Below are positions 1 to 6,279 of a DNA stretch of 64,000 nucleotides, one piece after another. A program made the position numbers and the translations under genes. How positions within the stretch are numbered: position 1 is the first letter of the stretch; every line of letters starts with the position of its first letter. The notes under the pieces are model-generated. The model was not told the origin of the DNA. It ran no database searches and saw nothing but the letters and a program-made list of their open reading frames with translations. This DNA is from Halieaceae bacterium (GTDB lineage: Bacteria; Pseudomonadota; Gammaproteobacteria; Pseudomonadales; Halieaceae): assembly GCA_902547755.1 (NCBI GenBank), contig CACCPA010000008.1, positions 1 through 64,000 on the forward strand, written 5' to 3'.

Positions 1-32
1 CGTGATGTTGGCTCTAAATGTGAGGGACGACG

Positions 33-320
33 ATGAAAAATGACCGCCTATCGGTGGCAAAAAAAAGCTATTTGACAAGCCTCAAAGACAAACTTAACCG
101 GCAATACCTCAGAGAAAAATCTGCTGAAACTAAGGCTGATCGGCGCTGGATCAATGGTTTTATGGCCGCCGGATACCACGGAGGTCTTATCACCCTATCT
201 GAACTCAAGCTGGAGTGTTTGTCCGCGTATAGGACCATCTACGAGAAGCGGATGGAACAAGCTGGTGAGATGCAACTCGAACGAAGACTGACAAAGCTTT
301 GCGAGGAATCGCTGGATTAA
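33..320 (+). CDS. Small basic hypothetical protein
   Basis: I do not recognise this 95-residue protein. It is rich in Lys and Arg, has no signal peptide or membrane segment, and looks helical throughout, with many charged residues. The ATG is preceded by GAGGGACGACG, a plausible ribosome site. It is the first of three closely packed small genes (next start 9 bases downstream) that lead into the zinc-finger/nuclease gene at 889, so the four may be one transcript. The region lies on the island side of the broken tRNA-Ser at 3521-3559. The upstream gene, if any, is outside the window. Confidence 0.55.
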   Translation: MKNDRLSVAKKSYLTSLKDKLNRQYLREKSAETKADRRWINGFMAAGYHGGLITLSELKLECLSAYRTIYEKRMEQAGEMQLERRLTKLCEESLD

Positions 321-329
321 AGGAGGAAG

Positions 330-554
330 ATGAACTTGGAGGAACGGCAACGACAAAAAGCACAGCTGGACTGGCGCTGGAAAAAGTTGAACCGGGTGCC
401 AATGATGTCGAAGGAATTTGACTGGCTTGAATGGGAGTTGCTCACCGACGATTATGCGGACTGGCATTGCGAGAGACCATCCATGCAAGGCGTCCTAACG
501 CGAATCCTAAAGAAGCGACGTGAGAAAAGAGAGACCGCCAATGGAAATCTTTAA
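330..554 (+). CDS. Small Trp-rich hypothetical protein
   Basis: This 74-residue protein is not recognised. It is basic at both ends, unusually rich in Trp (WRWKKL, DWLEWE, DWHCE), and has no membrane segment or signal peptide. AAGGAGG lies 7 bases before the ATG, a strong ribosome site, which makes it credible as a real gene despite its size. Its 3' end overlaps the start of the next gene by 14 bases, suggesting translational coupling. It belongs to the small-gene cluster before the treble-clef/nuclease gene. No function can be assigned. Confidence 0.55.
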   Translation: MNLEERQRQKAQLDWRWKKLNRVPMMSKEFDWLEWELLTDDYADWHCERPSMQGVLTRILKKRREKRETANGNL

Positions 555-840
555 AAAGGAATGGGGTCCCGAGGACGACCCAGACGGAACCATCATCAAC
601 GCTACAATATTGGATGACGGTTCATTGAAGATTGACGGTACTGATTATGGAAAGAGTGCTCGCGCCTTCAGCGGTGGCGAGGACTATGAATATGGTCTTC
701 ACATATCGGCCGATGATGTTCCAGCGTTTACCCTCGAACTACTGAAGAGAGCCTTCAATTTAAAGGGGCGAATCAGCTTCTCTACTATTAAAAAGATCTG
801 TAAAAACGCGAACATCGATATACAAGATTGGTACCTGTAA
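541..840 (+). CDS. Conserved-looking acidic hypothetical protein
   Basis: A 99-residue acidic protein. Its pattern is DGSLKIDG near residue 25, then a Gly/Glu/Tyr-rich stretch (GGEDYEYG), then DVPAFTLELLKRAF. This resembles a widespread family of small bacterial proteins of unknown function; I recall the pattern but not a family name. I chose the ATG at 541 over an upstream GTG at 520 because the pattern begins immediately after it and GAGAG lies just upstream. It overlaps the previous gene by 14 bases. Its acidic nature next to two basic small proteins could mean a partner or antidote role, but that is speculation. Confidence 0.6.
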   Translation: MEIFKKEWGPEDDPDGTIINATILDDGSLKIDGTDYGKSARAFSGGEDYEYGLHISADDVPAFTLELLKRAFNLKGRISFSTIKKICKNANIDIQDWYL

Positions 841-888
841 GGTCGGGCCCATGTTAACCAAATGCAGTGTAAGTGGAAGAAACAGGCT

Positions 889-2424
889 ATGCCGAAGAGA
901 GCGATAGACGAAACCTATAATCTCGCGGCAATGTTTCCTGATTTACTGGATGAGTGGAATACCGATGCTAATGCCGCGATCGGGATTTTCGCAGAGAAAG
1001 TCACACCGTACTCATATAAGAAAGCCCACTGGGCATGCAGGACTTGCGCTCACCAATGGCAAGCGCGGATATGTAATCGAACGAGAAAGAAATCAGGCTG
1101 TCCGGCCTGCTCTTCAATCGGCAAAGCCGCCAACTCTTCCAATAGTCTTGCTTCTTTGTTCCCAGGTATTGCTGATACATGGCACCCAACGCTGAATGGT
1201 TCCTTAACGCCATCGGACGTTAGATATGCTTCAAACAAAGAGGTCTATTGGCAGTGCAGTGACTATCCAGAACACGTTTTCAAACAGGGCATTGGGAAAC
1301 GGACCGGATATGGAAAGCCAACTTGCATGATTTGCTCGCGCCGATTAATCACTCCAGAAACGGCGCTCACTGCTACACACCCAGAATTGATTGCCGAATG
1401 GGACTTTGAAAAAAATCAACAACCTCCTGATACTTACTCGGCCGGCAGTACCAAAAAAGTTTGGTGGCGATGCAGTCGCTTTCCCGATGAGCACAGTTGG
1501 GAAGCGACGATAAAAAACAGGGCTATTAAGGGCTCGAGATGCCGATTCTGTAACAATCAAGGTTCAGAGCCGGAAATGCGTCTGCTAACTGAGCTTGAAT
1601 TACTTTTCCCCGGAATTCAGTATCGTGAACGTCTTCAGGGGGTAGAGGTCGATTTATATTTACCCGAGGAGCGCATTGCAATTGAATACGATGGCTCATT
1701 TTGGCATCGCGATGCCCAGTCGAAAGACCGCAAGAAAAACGATGAACTCAAAGCTCTCGGAGTTGACATCATCAGAGTGCGCCACGCACCGCTAGAAAAG
1801 TTGGGTTACTGCGACATAGTTGTACCCCACCCTGAGTTGAGTAAATCAGACTTAAACCAAGTCGTACGAATGATTACTCAACTGCGAAGTTCCTTGTCAA
1901 AATCGGAAATAGAAAATTATCTTCGATCGGCCTCTTTTAAAAATGACGATGAGTTTGTTGCCGCATGCGCTCGGATCCCGGGTGTCACGGAAAAGCATAA
2001 TGCCGCCACGAAAGCGCCCGAGCTTCGGGCGCTGTGGTCTGATAAGAATGAAATGCGTTTAGAAGACTTCTCCCACGGCTCGCACAAAAAGGCGTGGTGG
2101 ATTTGTGGAAATGTCGAGACTCATCCCGATTATTTACAATCTATCAAAGACAAGGTGAATGGGAGAGGTTGCCCCTACTGTACCGGCAAACTAGTGGCGC
2201 CAGAGAAGAGTTTTGGATTCAAGTTTCCCGATCTGGTTGCAGACTGGGATACGGAAAAAAACCAATTGTCTCCCTATGAAGTCACATACGGGTCCAAGAA
2301 ACGAATTTGGTGGAAATGCAGTGCGTGCAATCATTGTTATCAAGCCACGCCAAATAATAAGGGAAACGCGAAAACGGCATGTCCAGCATGTTCAAAATTG
2401 AGAATCCGACAACAAGATCTTTGA
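889..2424 (+). CDS. Five treble-clef zinc-finger modules with a central Vsr-like nuclease domain
   Basis: A 511-residue protein with a repeated module of about 65 residues: a Leu/Phe-Pro-[DEG]-[LI] start, a Trp near a D/N-rich turn, then [WY]W-x-C and a closing C-x2-C. Modules lie at about residues 11-75, 86-150, 160-222, 369-433 and 440-503. This fits the treble-clef zinc-ribbon family Pfam calls DUF4379. Between modules three and four (about 226-330) is a PD-(D/E)XK-type domain like Vsr/DUF559: an N-terminal Glu, VEVDLYLP, AIEYDGSFWH, then D-x2-K/R and DIIRVR. By inference it is a DNA-binding nuclease, perhaps in mobile-element defence or maintenance. The ATG at 889 has GGAAGA 7-8 bases upstream and is preferred over the ATG at 862. 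Three small genes precede it. Confidence 0.75.
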   Translation: MPKRAIDETYNLAAMFPDLLDEWNTDANAAIGIFAEKVTPYSYKKAHWACRTCAHQWQARICNRTRKKSGCPACSSIGKAANSSNSLASLFPGIADTWHPTLNGSLTPSDVRYASNKEVYWQCSDYPEHVFKQGIGKRTGYGKPTCMICSRRLITPETALTATHPELIAEWDFEKNQQPPDTYSAGSTKKVWWRCSRFPDEHSWEATIKNRAIKGSRCRFCNNQGSEPEMRLLTELELLFPGIQYRERLQGVEVDLYLPEERIAIEYDGSFWHRDAQSKDRKKNDELKALGVDIIRVRHAPLEKLGYCDIVVPHPELSKSDLNQVVRMITQLRSSLSKSEIENYLRSASFKNDDEFVAACARIPGVTEKHNAATKAPELRALWSDKNEMRLEDFSHGSHKKAWWICGNVETHPDYLQSIKDKVNGRGCPYCTGKLVAPEKSFGFKFPDLVADWDTEKNQLSPYEVTYGSKKRIWWKCSACNHCYQATPNNKGNAKTACPACSKLRIRQQDL

Positions 2425-2499
2425 TAAGAACTTTCCTCGTTTAAAACACTGCGTTTATGCATACGTCCAGATGGCGATTGTGAGTGGAATATGAAGGCG

Positions 2500-3162
2500 T
2501 CATTTAGGTCCGCCCTCAAGACGGATCCGAAGGTCGACAACAGCGTCGCAGAAGTCCTCTAATTCACTACTTCCTTCCATCATATCAGCCTGTTGTTTAT
2601 AAATTTCATGTGCGCCTCGAAGCGCCTCGATAGTCTTGTAGTCTGACGCGTCCGAAACTGTGGGCGCGTAGTCACCATAAAAGCTATGCTTTTTGAAAAG
2701 CGAATAAAGTTTCTCGGGATCGTAATGGAGATAAGGAAGCACGTTCAGATCAAGAGCCTCTTTTACAAAAGGCAAAGCCTCAGCAAGAACTTTATCAACA
2801 TCGTCTCGAAGTTTTGCGTCGATATCCCAGACCGATTCATCTGAGTAATCGCCTCGCGTCATTAAAAACTCAGCGGGTTCTAATTTATCTAAAAACGCTT
2901 TGACTAGTGACAAGATCCCAAGCTTTTCAGCTTCCTCTAAGTGGTATTGAAATCGTTCCCATTTATCTAGGTCACTAGCACCCCATCCTGCCAGAATGAG
3001 AGGATTCTTTAATCTGGTTTCTGGAACATTCACCTTGGGGTGGGCCTGCATGATCTTCGCGGCTCTAATCAGCTTGCATAGCTTTTCCCACGGTATGGGG
3101 AGAGGACAAACAACACCTCGAGTCTCAAGTTCCGAGATCAATGCATGTAAAGATTCTGACAA
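2500..3162 (-). CDS. Hypothetical protein, 220 residues, lone gene
   Basis: A soluble acidic protein that I do not recognise. It has no signal peptide, membrane segment, cysteine motif or recognisable catalytic pattern, and is mostly predicted-helical, Leu/Glu/Lys-rich sequence. The start is a TTG at 3162, supported by GGAGGA about 9 bases upstream; no ATG or GTG lies near. It is convergent with the zinc-finger/nuclease gene, with 75 bases between the stop codons and no clear terminator. It is the last gene of the accessory segment before the tRNA-Ser break. Confidence 0.55.
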   Translation of the reverse strand: MSESLHALISELETRGVVCPLPIPWEKLCKLIRAAKIMQAHPKVNVPETRLKNPLILAGWGASDLDKWERFQYHLEEAEKLGILSLVKAFLDKLEPAEFLMTRGDYSDESVWDIDAKLRDDVDKVLAEALPFVKEALDLNVLPYLHYDPEKLYSLFKKHSFYGDYAPTVSDASDYKTIEALRGAHEIYKQQADMMEGSSELEDFCDAVVDLRIRLEGGPK

Positions 3163-3349
3163 CTACTTCGTCCTCCAAACTAACGGCTAGACCTATTCCA
3201 CCAAGTAAATACTCCTGCCTCTATTCATTCAATAAAGATCGAGGGAATGCTTTGCGTCATCGTTAACCTTGACCTTATCTAAACCGTGTAAGTTGAAAAC
3301 AAGCTCCCGGGAAAGACAAAACCCTATCGACAGATAATGGGCTTCTTTT

Positions 3350-3371
3350 AAAAAAAAAGGGGGGGTGGGGG
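3350..3371. repeat. Homopolymer tract A9-G7-T-G5
   Basis: Nine A (3350-3358) run into seven G (3359-3365), then T and five more G. It sits in the non-coding end of the island. Such a tract is prone to slippage and to sequencing or assembly error, so exact lengths should be treated with care. No gene is in phase with it. Confidence 0.6.
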
Positions 3372-3382
3372 TACGAATAAAC

Positions 3383-3402
3383 TGGCTACACTTTTGGCTA
3401 CA
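3383..3402 (+). repeat. Two direct copies of TGGCTACA, 12 bases apart
   Basis: TGGCTACA occurs at 3383-3390 and 3395-3402, about 120 bases island-ward of the tRNA-Ser break. Short direct repeats of this kind near a tRNA-borne att site can be arm-type integrase or excisionase binding sites. Here that is only an inference, because no integrase gene is visible. Confidence 0.35.
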
Positions 3403-3520
3403 AAACCAAAGTTTTTAGAGGAATTTAGGAGTGAAGCGAGGAGTCGAAGAACCGCTCAAGACGCTTAGATTAATGTCTTATGGGGCCTAGCGACGCAAGG
3501 AAGTAAACATGAAATCAGAC

Positions 3521-3559
3521 TTAGCAGGGGAGCGCCTTCAGCCACTCGGCCACTTCTCC
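3521..3559 (-). pseudogene. 5' half of tRNA-Ser(GCU), truncated at the anticodon loop
   Basis: Read on the minus strand from 3559, the sequence opens GGAGAAGTGGCCGAGTGGCT and continues through the D-arm, the 5' anticodon stem CTCCC and the full loop CTGCTAA with anticodon GCT. The next base is G as expected. After that the expected stem GGGAG is lost and no variable arm, T-arm or 3' acceptor strand follows. The gene lies in the same direction as alaS, lysC and csrA, which is where tRNA-Ser(GCU) sits in E. coli and Pseudomonas. The break at the anticodon loop is a classic tyrosine-recombinase crossover site. As it stands it cannot make a tRNA. Confidence 0.85.
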
Positions 3560-3715
3560 GAATTTTTCTTCAATGACGCGAGAAAACAGCGTCATCATCG
3601 CGACTTTACGTTCTCGCCGCGCGGTGCGCGAGAGTAGCACAACCTAAAGCGCTTGCGATATCAGGTCCGCAAAAAATCCCGTGCAACATGGGCACACAAT
3701 AACGCCATCGTATTT

Positions 3716-4543
3716 TCAAGCTGCTCGGAAATAGGGTCTATCCCCAGCGATCGTCACCCGCTCCATTTTTCGGACCTGCGGAAAGTAATCCGAGCTCGCA
3801 AAATGCTGACAGGCGCGGTTATCCCAGAATGCCAATGATCCTGCTTTCCAGCGGAACCGACATTGGATTTCAGGGTCAGATGCGGTGCGATACAAGGTTT
3901 GAAGTAGCTCTTCGCTTTCAGCTTCATCCATTCCCTTGATATGACTGGTGAAGGCGTAGTTCACGTAAAGCACACTCGCGCCCGTCTTAGGGTGGGTTCT
4001 CACCACAGGATGCTCCATAACCGGATAGGTCTCGCGAAGCTGATCCGCCGTTTTATTGAGACGTCCAGCAAAAACCCGGGCGATATCATGAACCGCAGTT
4101 TTTCCGGCAATTTTTTCCTTCAAAGTGTCTGGCAACCGCTCATAGGCCTCTGACATATTCGCGAAAAGCGTATCGCCCCCAACTGCCGGCACCTCCACGG
4201 CCTTGAGGATCGAACCCAGTGATGGCTTTTCCCGCCACGTAACGTCCTAGTGCCAGGAATTCTCCCGCCCTTTCGAGTCAGGGCCATGGGCTATATGAAG
4301 TACCTCGGGGTTGTTCTGCCCTTTTGGCGTCGCTGGATGGATCTCTAGCTAACCAAACTGCCTCGCGAAGTGAATATGCTCCTCCTGATTGAGGGTCTGA
4401 TCTCGGAAAAATACAACCTGGTGCTTCAATAACGCGGCTCGTATGCCTGTCAACTGCTTCTGGGTCACCTCCCCGAGATCGACACCAGTGATTTCAGCAC
4501 CGATAAAGGGGGTCAAGGGTTCTATCGTTAGTTCAGAGGTCAC
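3716..4543 (-). pseudogene. TauD/TfdA-family dioxygenase with two in-frame amber codons
   Basis: The frame encodes 275 codons, normal for Fe(II)/2-oxoglutarate dioxygenases of the TauD family, and aligns along its whole length. It is interrupted by TAG at codon 65 (4351-4349) and codon 99 (4249-4247). No frameshift is present: FARQFG, amber, LEIHP, and later SWH, amber, DVTW. The second amber falls inside the iron-binding H-x-D motif. The distal His (ACQHFASSDY) and the C-terminal Arg (MERVTI) are intact. The GTG start has a strong AGGAGG site. This looks recently dead, since family members usually have Glu at the first position (one base from TAG) and Ser or Thr at the second. Substrate unknown; taurine or another sulfonate is only a family guess. 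Confidence 0.8.
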
Positions 4544-4683
4544 GGGCTCCTCCTGCTTGGCTTTTTATTATTGCTGTCGAGAGCAGACTAACGAAGGCGC
4601 TCAGTGATGTAAATCGAGCTCAACCGTAGCGACCTCTAGAAATGAAATACCGGCGCTTGGCCGATTGGATGGCGCCCGAGCCG

Positions 4684-4881
4684 CTATCTGGCGACTTTAT
4701 CATCCGCGCGCGAAGTGGGTGTCTCGTCATCCTTTTGCGCAAGCTCTTCACGATGGACAGATACATCTCGCGGGGCATCAACCCCTATACCAACTTGATT
4801 ACCTTTGACACCAAGAATAGTGACTGTGACATCGTCACCGATGACCAGCGACTAGTTAATCCGCCTTGTGAGAATAAGCAT
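4684..4881 (-). pseudogene. csrA: csrA (carbon storage regulator) with amber at codon 10
   Basis: Downstream of lysC on the same strand the frame reads MLILTRRIN, amber, [19 protein letters not shown], and on through GIGVDAP and VHREEL. This is CsrA/RsmA, an RNA-binding dimer that represses translation at GGA sites. The amber (4854-4852) replaces the usual Glu10, one base from GAG. The ATG has GGGAAG 7-8 bases upstream. No ATG, GTG or TTG follows in frame, so re-initiation is unlikely. The RNA-contacting VHRE Arg is kept, but the usual Arg in NQVRIG is Gly and the C-terminal tail is atypical, which suggests drift. Its place between lysC and tRNA-Ser is the standard one. A second csrA copy elsewhere is likely. 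Confidence 0.8.
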
Positions 4882-4923
4882 CGTCAACTTCCCTGTTTAT
4901 TAGACACAGGGTCAGACTACACC

Positions 4924-6165
4924 TCAGTCCTGCGCTTCTCCAGCCTGAGGTTGATCAAGCCCGAACGCTGAATGCAGCGTACGTACAGCCAACTCCAAGA
5001 ACTTCTCTTCGATAATCACTGAAATTTTGATTTCGGACGTGCTAATCATCTGCATATTGACACCTACTTCAGCCAGAGCTTTAAACATATTGGCCGCTAC
5101 GCCCGCGTGAGAACGCATGCCTACACCGACGACAGACACCTTGGCAATCTTGCTATCTGATCGCCATTCCAGTGCGCCAAGTTCAGCGATGTGTGATTCT
5201 AAAATGGCTTCGGCTTTTTCTAAGTCGCTGCGCGAGACAGTGAATGTAAAGTCCGTTTTTCCCTCATCGCCGACGTTCTGAAGAATAACGTCGACTTCGA
5301 TGTTCGCATCGCCGATGGGGCCCAATATCTGATAGGCAATACCGGGCGTATCCGGTACACCAATGACAGTGAGCTTTGCCTCATCGCGATTAAACGCAAT
5401 ACCAGCAATCGTTGGAGCTTCCATGGGATCGTCCTCATCTATTTTTATGAGGGTTCCTGGCCCCTCTTTGAAACTACTGAGTACCCGCAGTGGCACTTGG
5501 TATTTGCCTGCAAATTCGACCGATCTGAGCTGCAACACCTTCGAACCCATGCTGGCCATTTCCAACATCTCTTCAAATGTGATGCTCTCCAGTCGTCGAG
5601 CACCATCCACAATTCTTGGATCGGTCGTGTAAACCCCATCAACGTCGGTGTAGATCTGACATTCGTCCGCACCAACGGCAGCGGCCAAAGCAACCGCTGA
5701 GGTGTCAGAGCCACCCCGCCCCAATGTCGTCACCTCGCCGTTTGCATCAACACCCTGAAATCCAGCTACCACCACGACGCGGCCTCGATCGAGTTCAGCT
5801 CGGAGCCGACGATCATCGATACTTTGTATGCGCGCTTTGCTGTGAAAACTGTCAGTACGAATCGCGACCTGACTGCCTTTGAGCGAGAGTGCATCGATTT
5901 CACGCTTGTGAAGTGCCATCGCCAACAGCGCCATCGACACCTGTTCGCCGGTGGAAACGAGGACATCGAGTTCTCTCGGGCTTGGATTGGAGGTCAAATC
6001 GCGCGCCAACCCCAAGAGACGATTGGTTTCACCCGACATAGCCGACACGACAATGATCAGTTGATCACCGTCTGAGTGGTGCCTTGCAACTCGCTCAGCA
6101 ACGGCTTCTATTCGCTCTACCGAGCCAACAGATGTGCCACCGTATTTTTGCACGATCAGTGCCAT
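4924..6165 (-). CDS. lysC: Aspartate kinase
   Basis: A 413-residue enzyme that phosphorylates aspartate, the first step to lysine, threonine, methionine and diaminopimelate. The N-terminal kinase domain begins with KYGGTSVG (residues 7-14) and includes the GRGGSDTSA nucleotide-binding loop. Two ACT domains fill the last third (from about residue 265) and would carry allosteric control by lysine and/or threonine. Length fits the monofunctional class. It follows alaS on the same strand across a terminator-like hairpin and precedes the csrA pseudogene by about 40 bases. The lysine branch it feeds is well represented here (dapA, dapC, dapD, dapE). Confidence 0.97.
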   Translation of the reverse strand: MALIVQKYGGTSVGSVERIEAVAERVARHHSDGDQLIIVVSAMSGETNRLLGLARDLTSNPSPRELDVLVSTGEQVSMALLAMALHKREIDALSLKGSQVAIRTDSFHSKARIQSIDDRRLRAELDRGRVVVVAGFQGVDANGEVTTLGRGGSDTSAVALAAAVGADECQIYTDVDGVYTTDPRIVDGARRLESITFEEMLEMASMGSKVLQLRSVEFAGKYQVPLRVLSSFKEGPGTLIKIDEDDPMEAPTIAGIAFNRDEAKLTVIGVPDTPGIAYQILGPIGDANIEVDVILQNVGDEGKTDFTFTVSRSDLEKAEAILESHIAELGALEWRSDSKIAKVSVVGVGMRSHAGVAANMFKALAEVGVNMQMISTSEIKISVIIEEKFLELAVRTLHSAFGLDQPQAGEAQD

Positions 6166-6230
6166 AGTTAGTTGGGTCTATGCCGAGAAGCCGCGTATTA
6201 AACACGGTTTGGAGAATCATATAAAGACGA

Positions 6231-6251
6231 AAAGCCCCATATTGGGGCTTT
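6231..6251 (-). terminator. Hairpin between alaS and lysC
   Basis: AAAGCCCC and GGGGCTTT form a perfect 8-bp stem around a 5-base loop, 29 bases past the alaS stop. In the alaS direction the stem is followed by TTTCGTCTTT, a modest U-tract. It probably reduces read-through from alaS into lysC. Confidence 0.65.
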
Positions 6252-6279
6252 AATCATAGCTTCGACGATGTGCTTGTCC

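Larger units (their letters stand above)
3163..3520. other. Non-coding end of the accessory segment
   Basis: About 360 bases without a credible gene, between the last island gene and the tRNA-Ser fragment. It contains a nine-A/seven-G homopolymer tract, a pair of TGGCTACA direct repeats 12 bases apart, and A/T-rich sequence with stops in all frames. I looked for the missing tRNA 3' half (a T-arm of the GGTTCGAATCC type on either strand) and found none. No integrase remnant was recognised. Confidence 0.5.

Noticed and set aside
1-43. Possible 3' end of an upstream plus-strand gene
   Set aside because: Two frames are open from the left edge to stops at 34-36 and 41-43, but too little sequence is present to tell a real gene end from chance.
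3521-3559. tRNA-Ser interrupted by a group I intron in the anticodon loop
   Set aside because: No tRNA 3' half (variable arm, T-arm, acceptor) is present on the left side within the window, and the flanking DNA shows no intron core.
4247-4854. Genome-wide reassignment of TAG to an amino acid
   Set aside because: TAG properly terminates dnaE, rnhB, greB and the HIT gene in this window, so TAG is a normal stop here.
4642-4971. 109-codon plus-strand open frame
   Set aside because: It is the reverse of the csrA pseudogene and the lysC 3' end, has no family likeness, and arises partly because csrA is broken.
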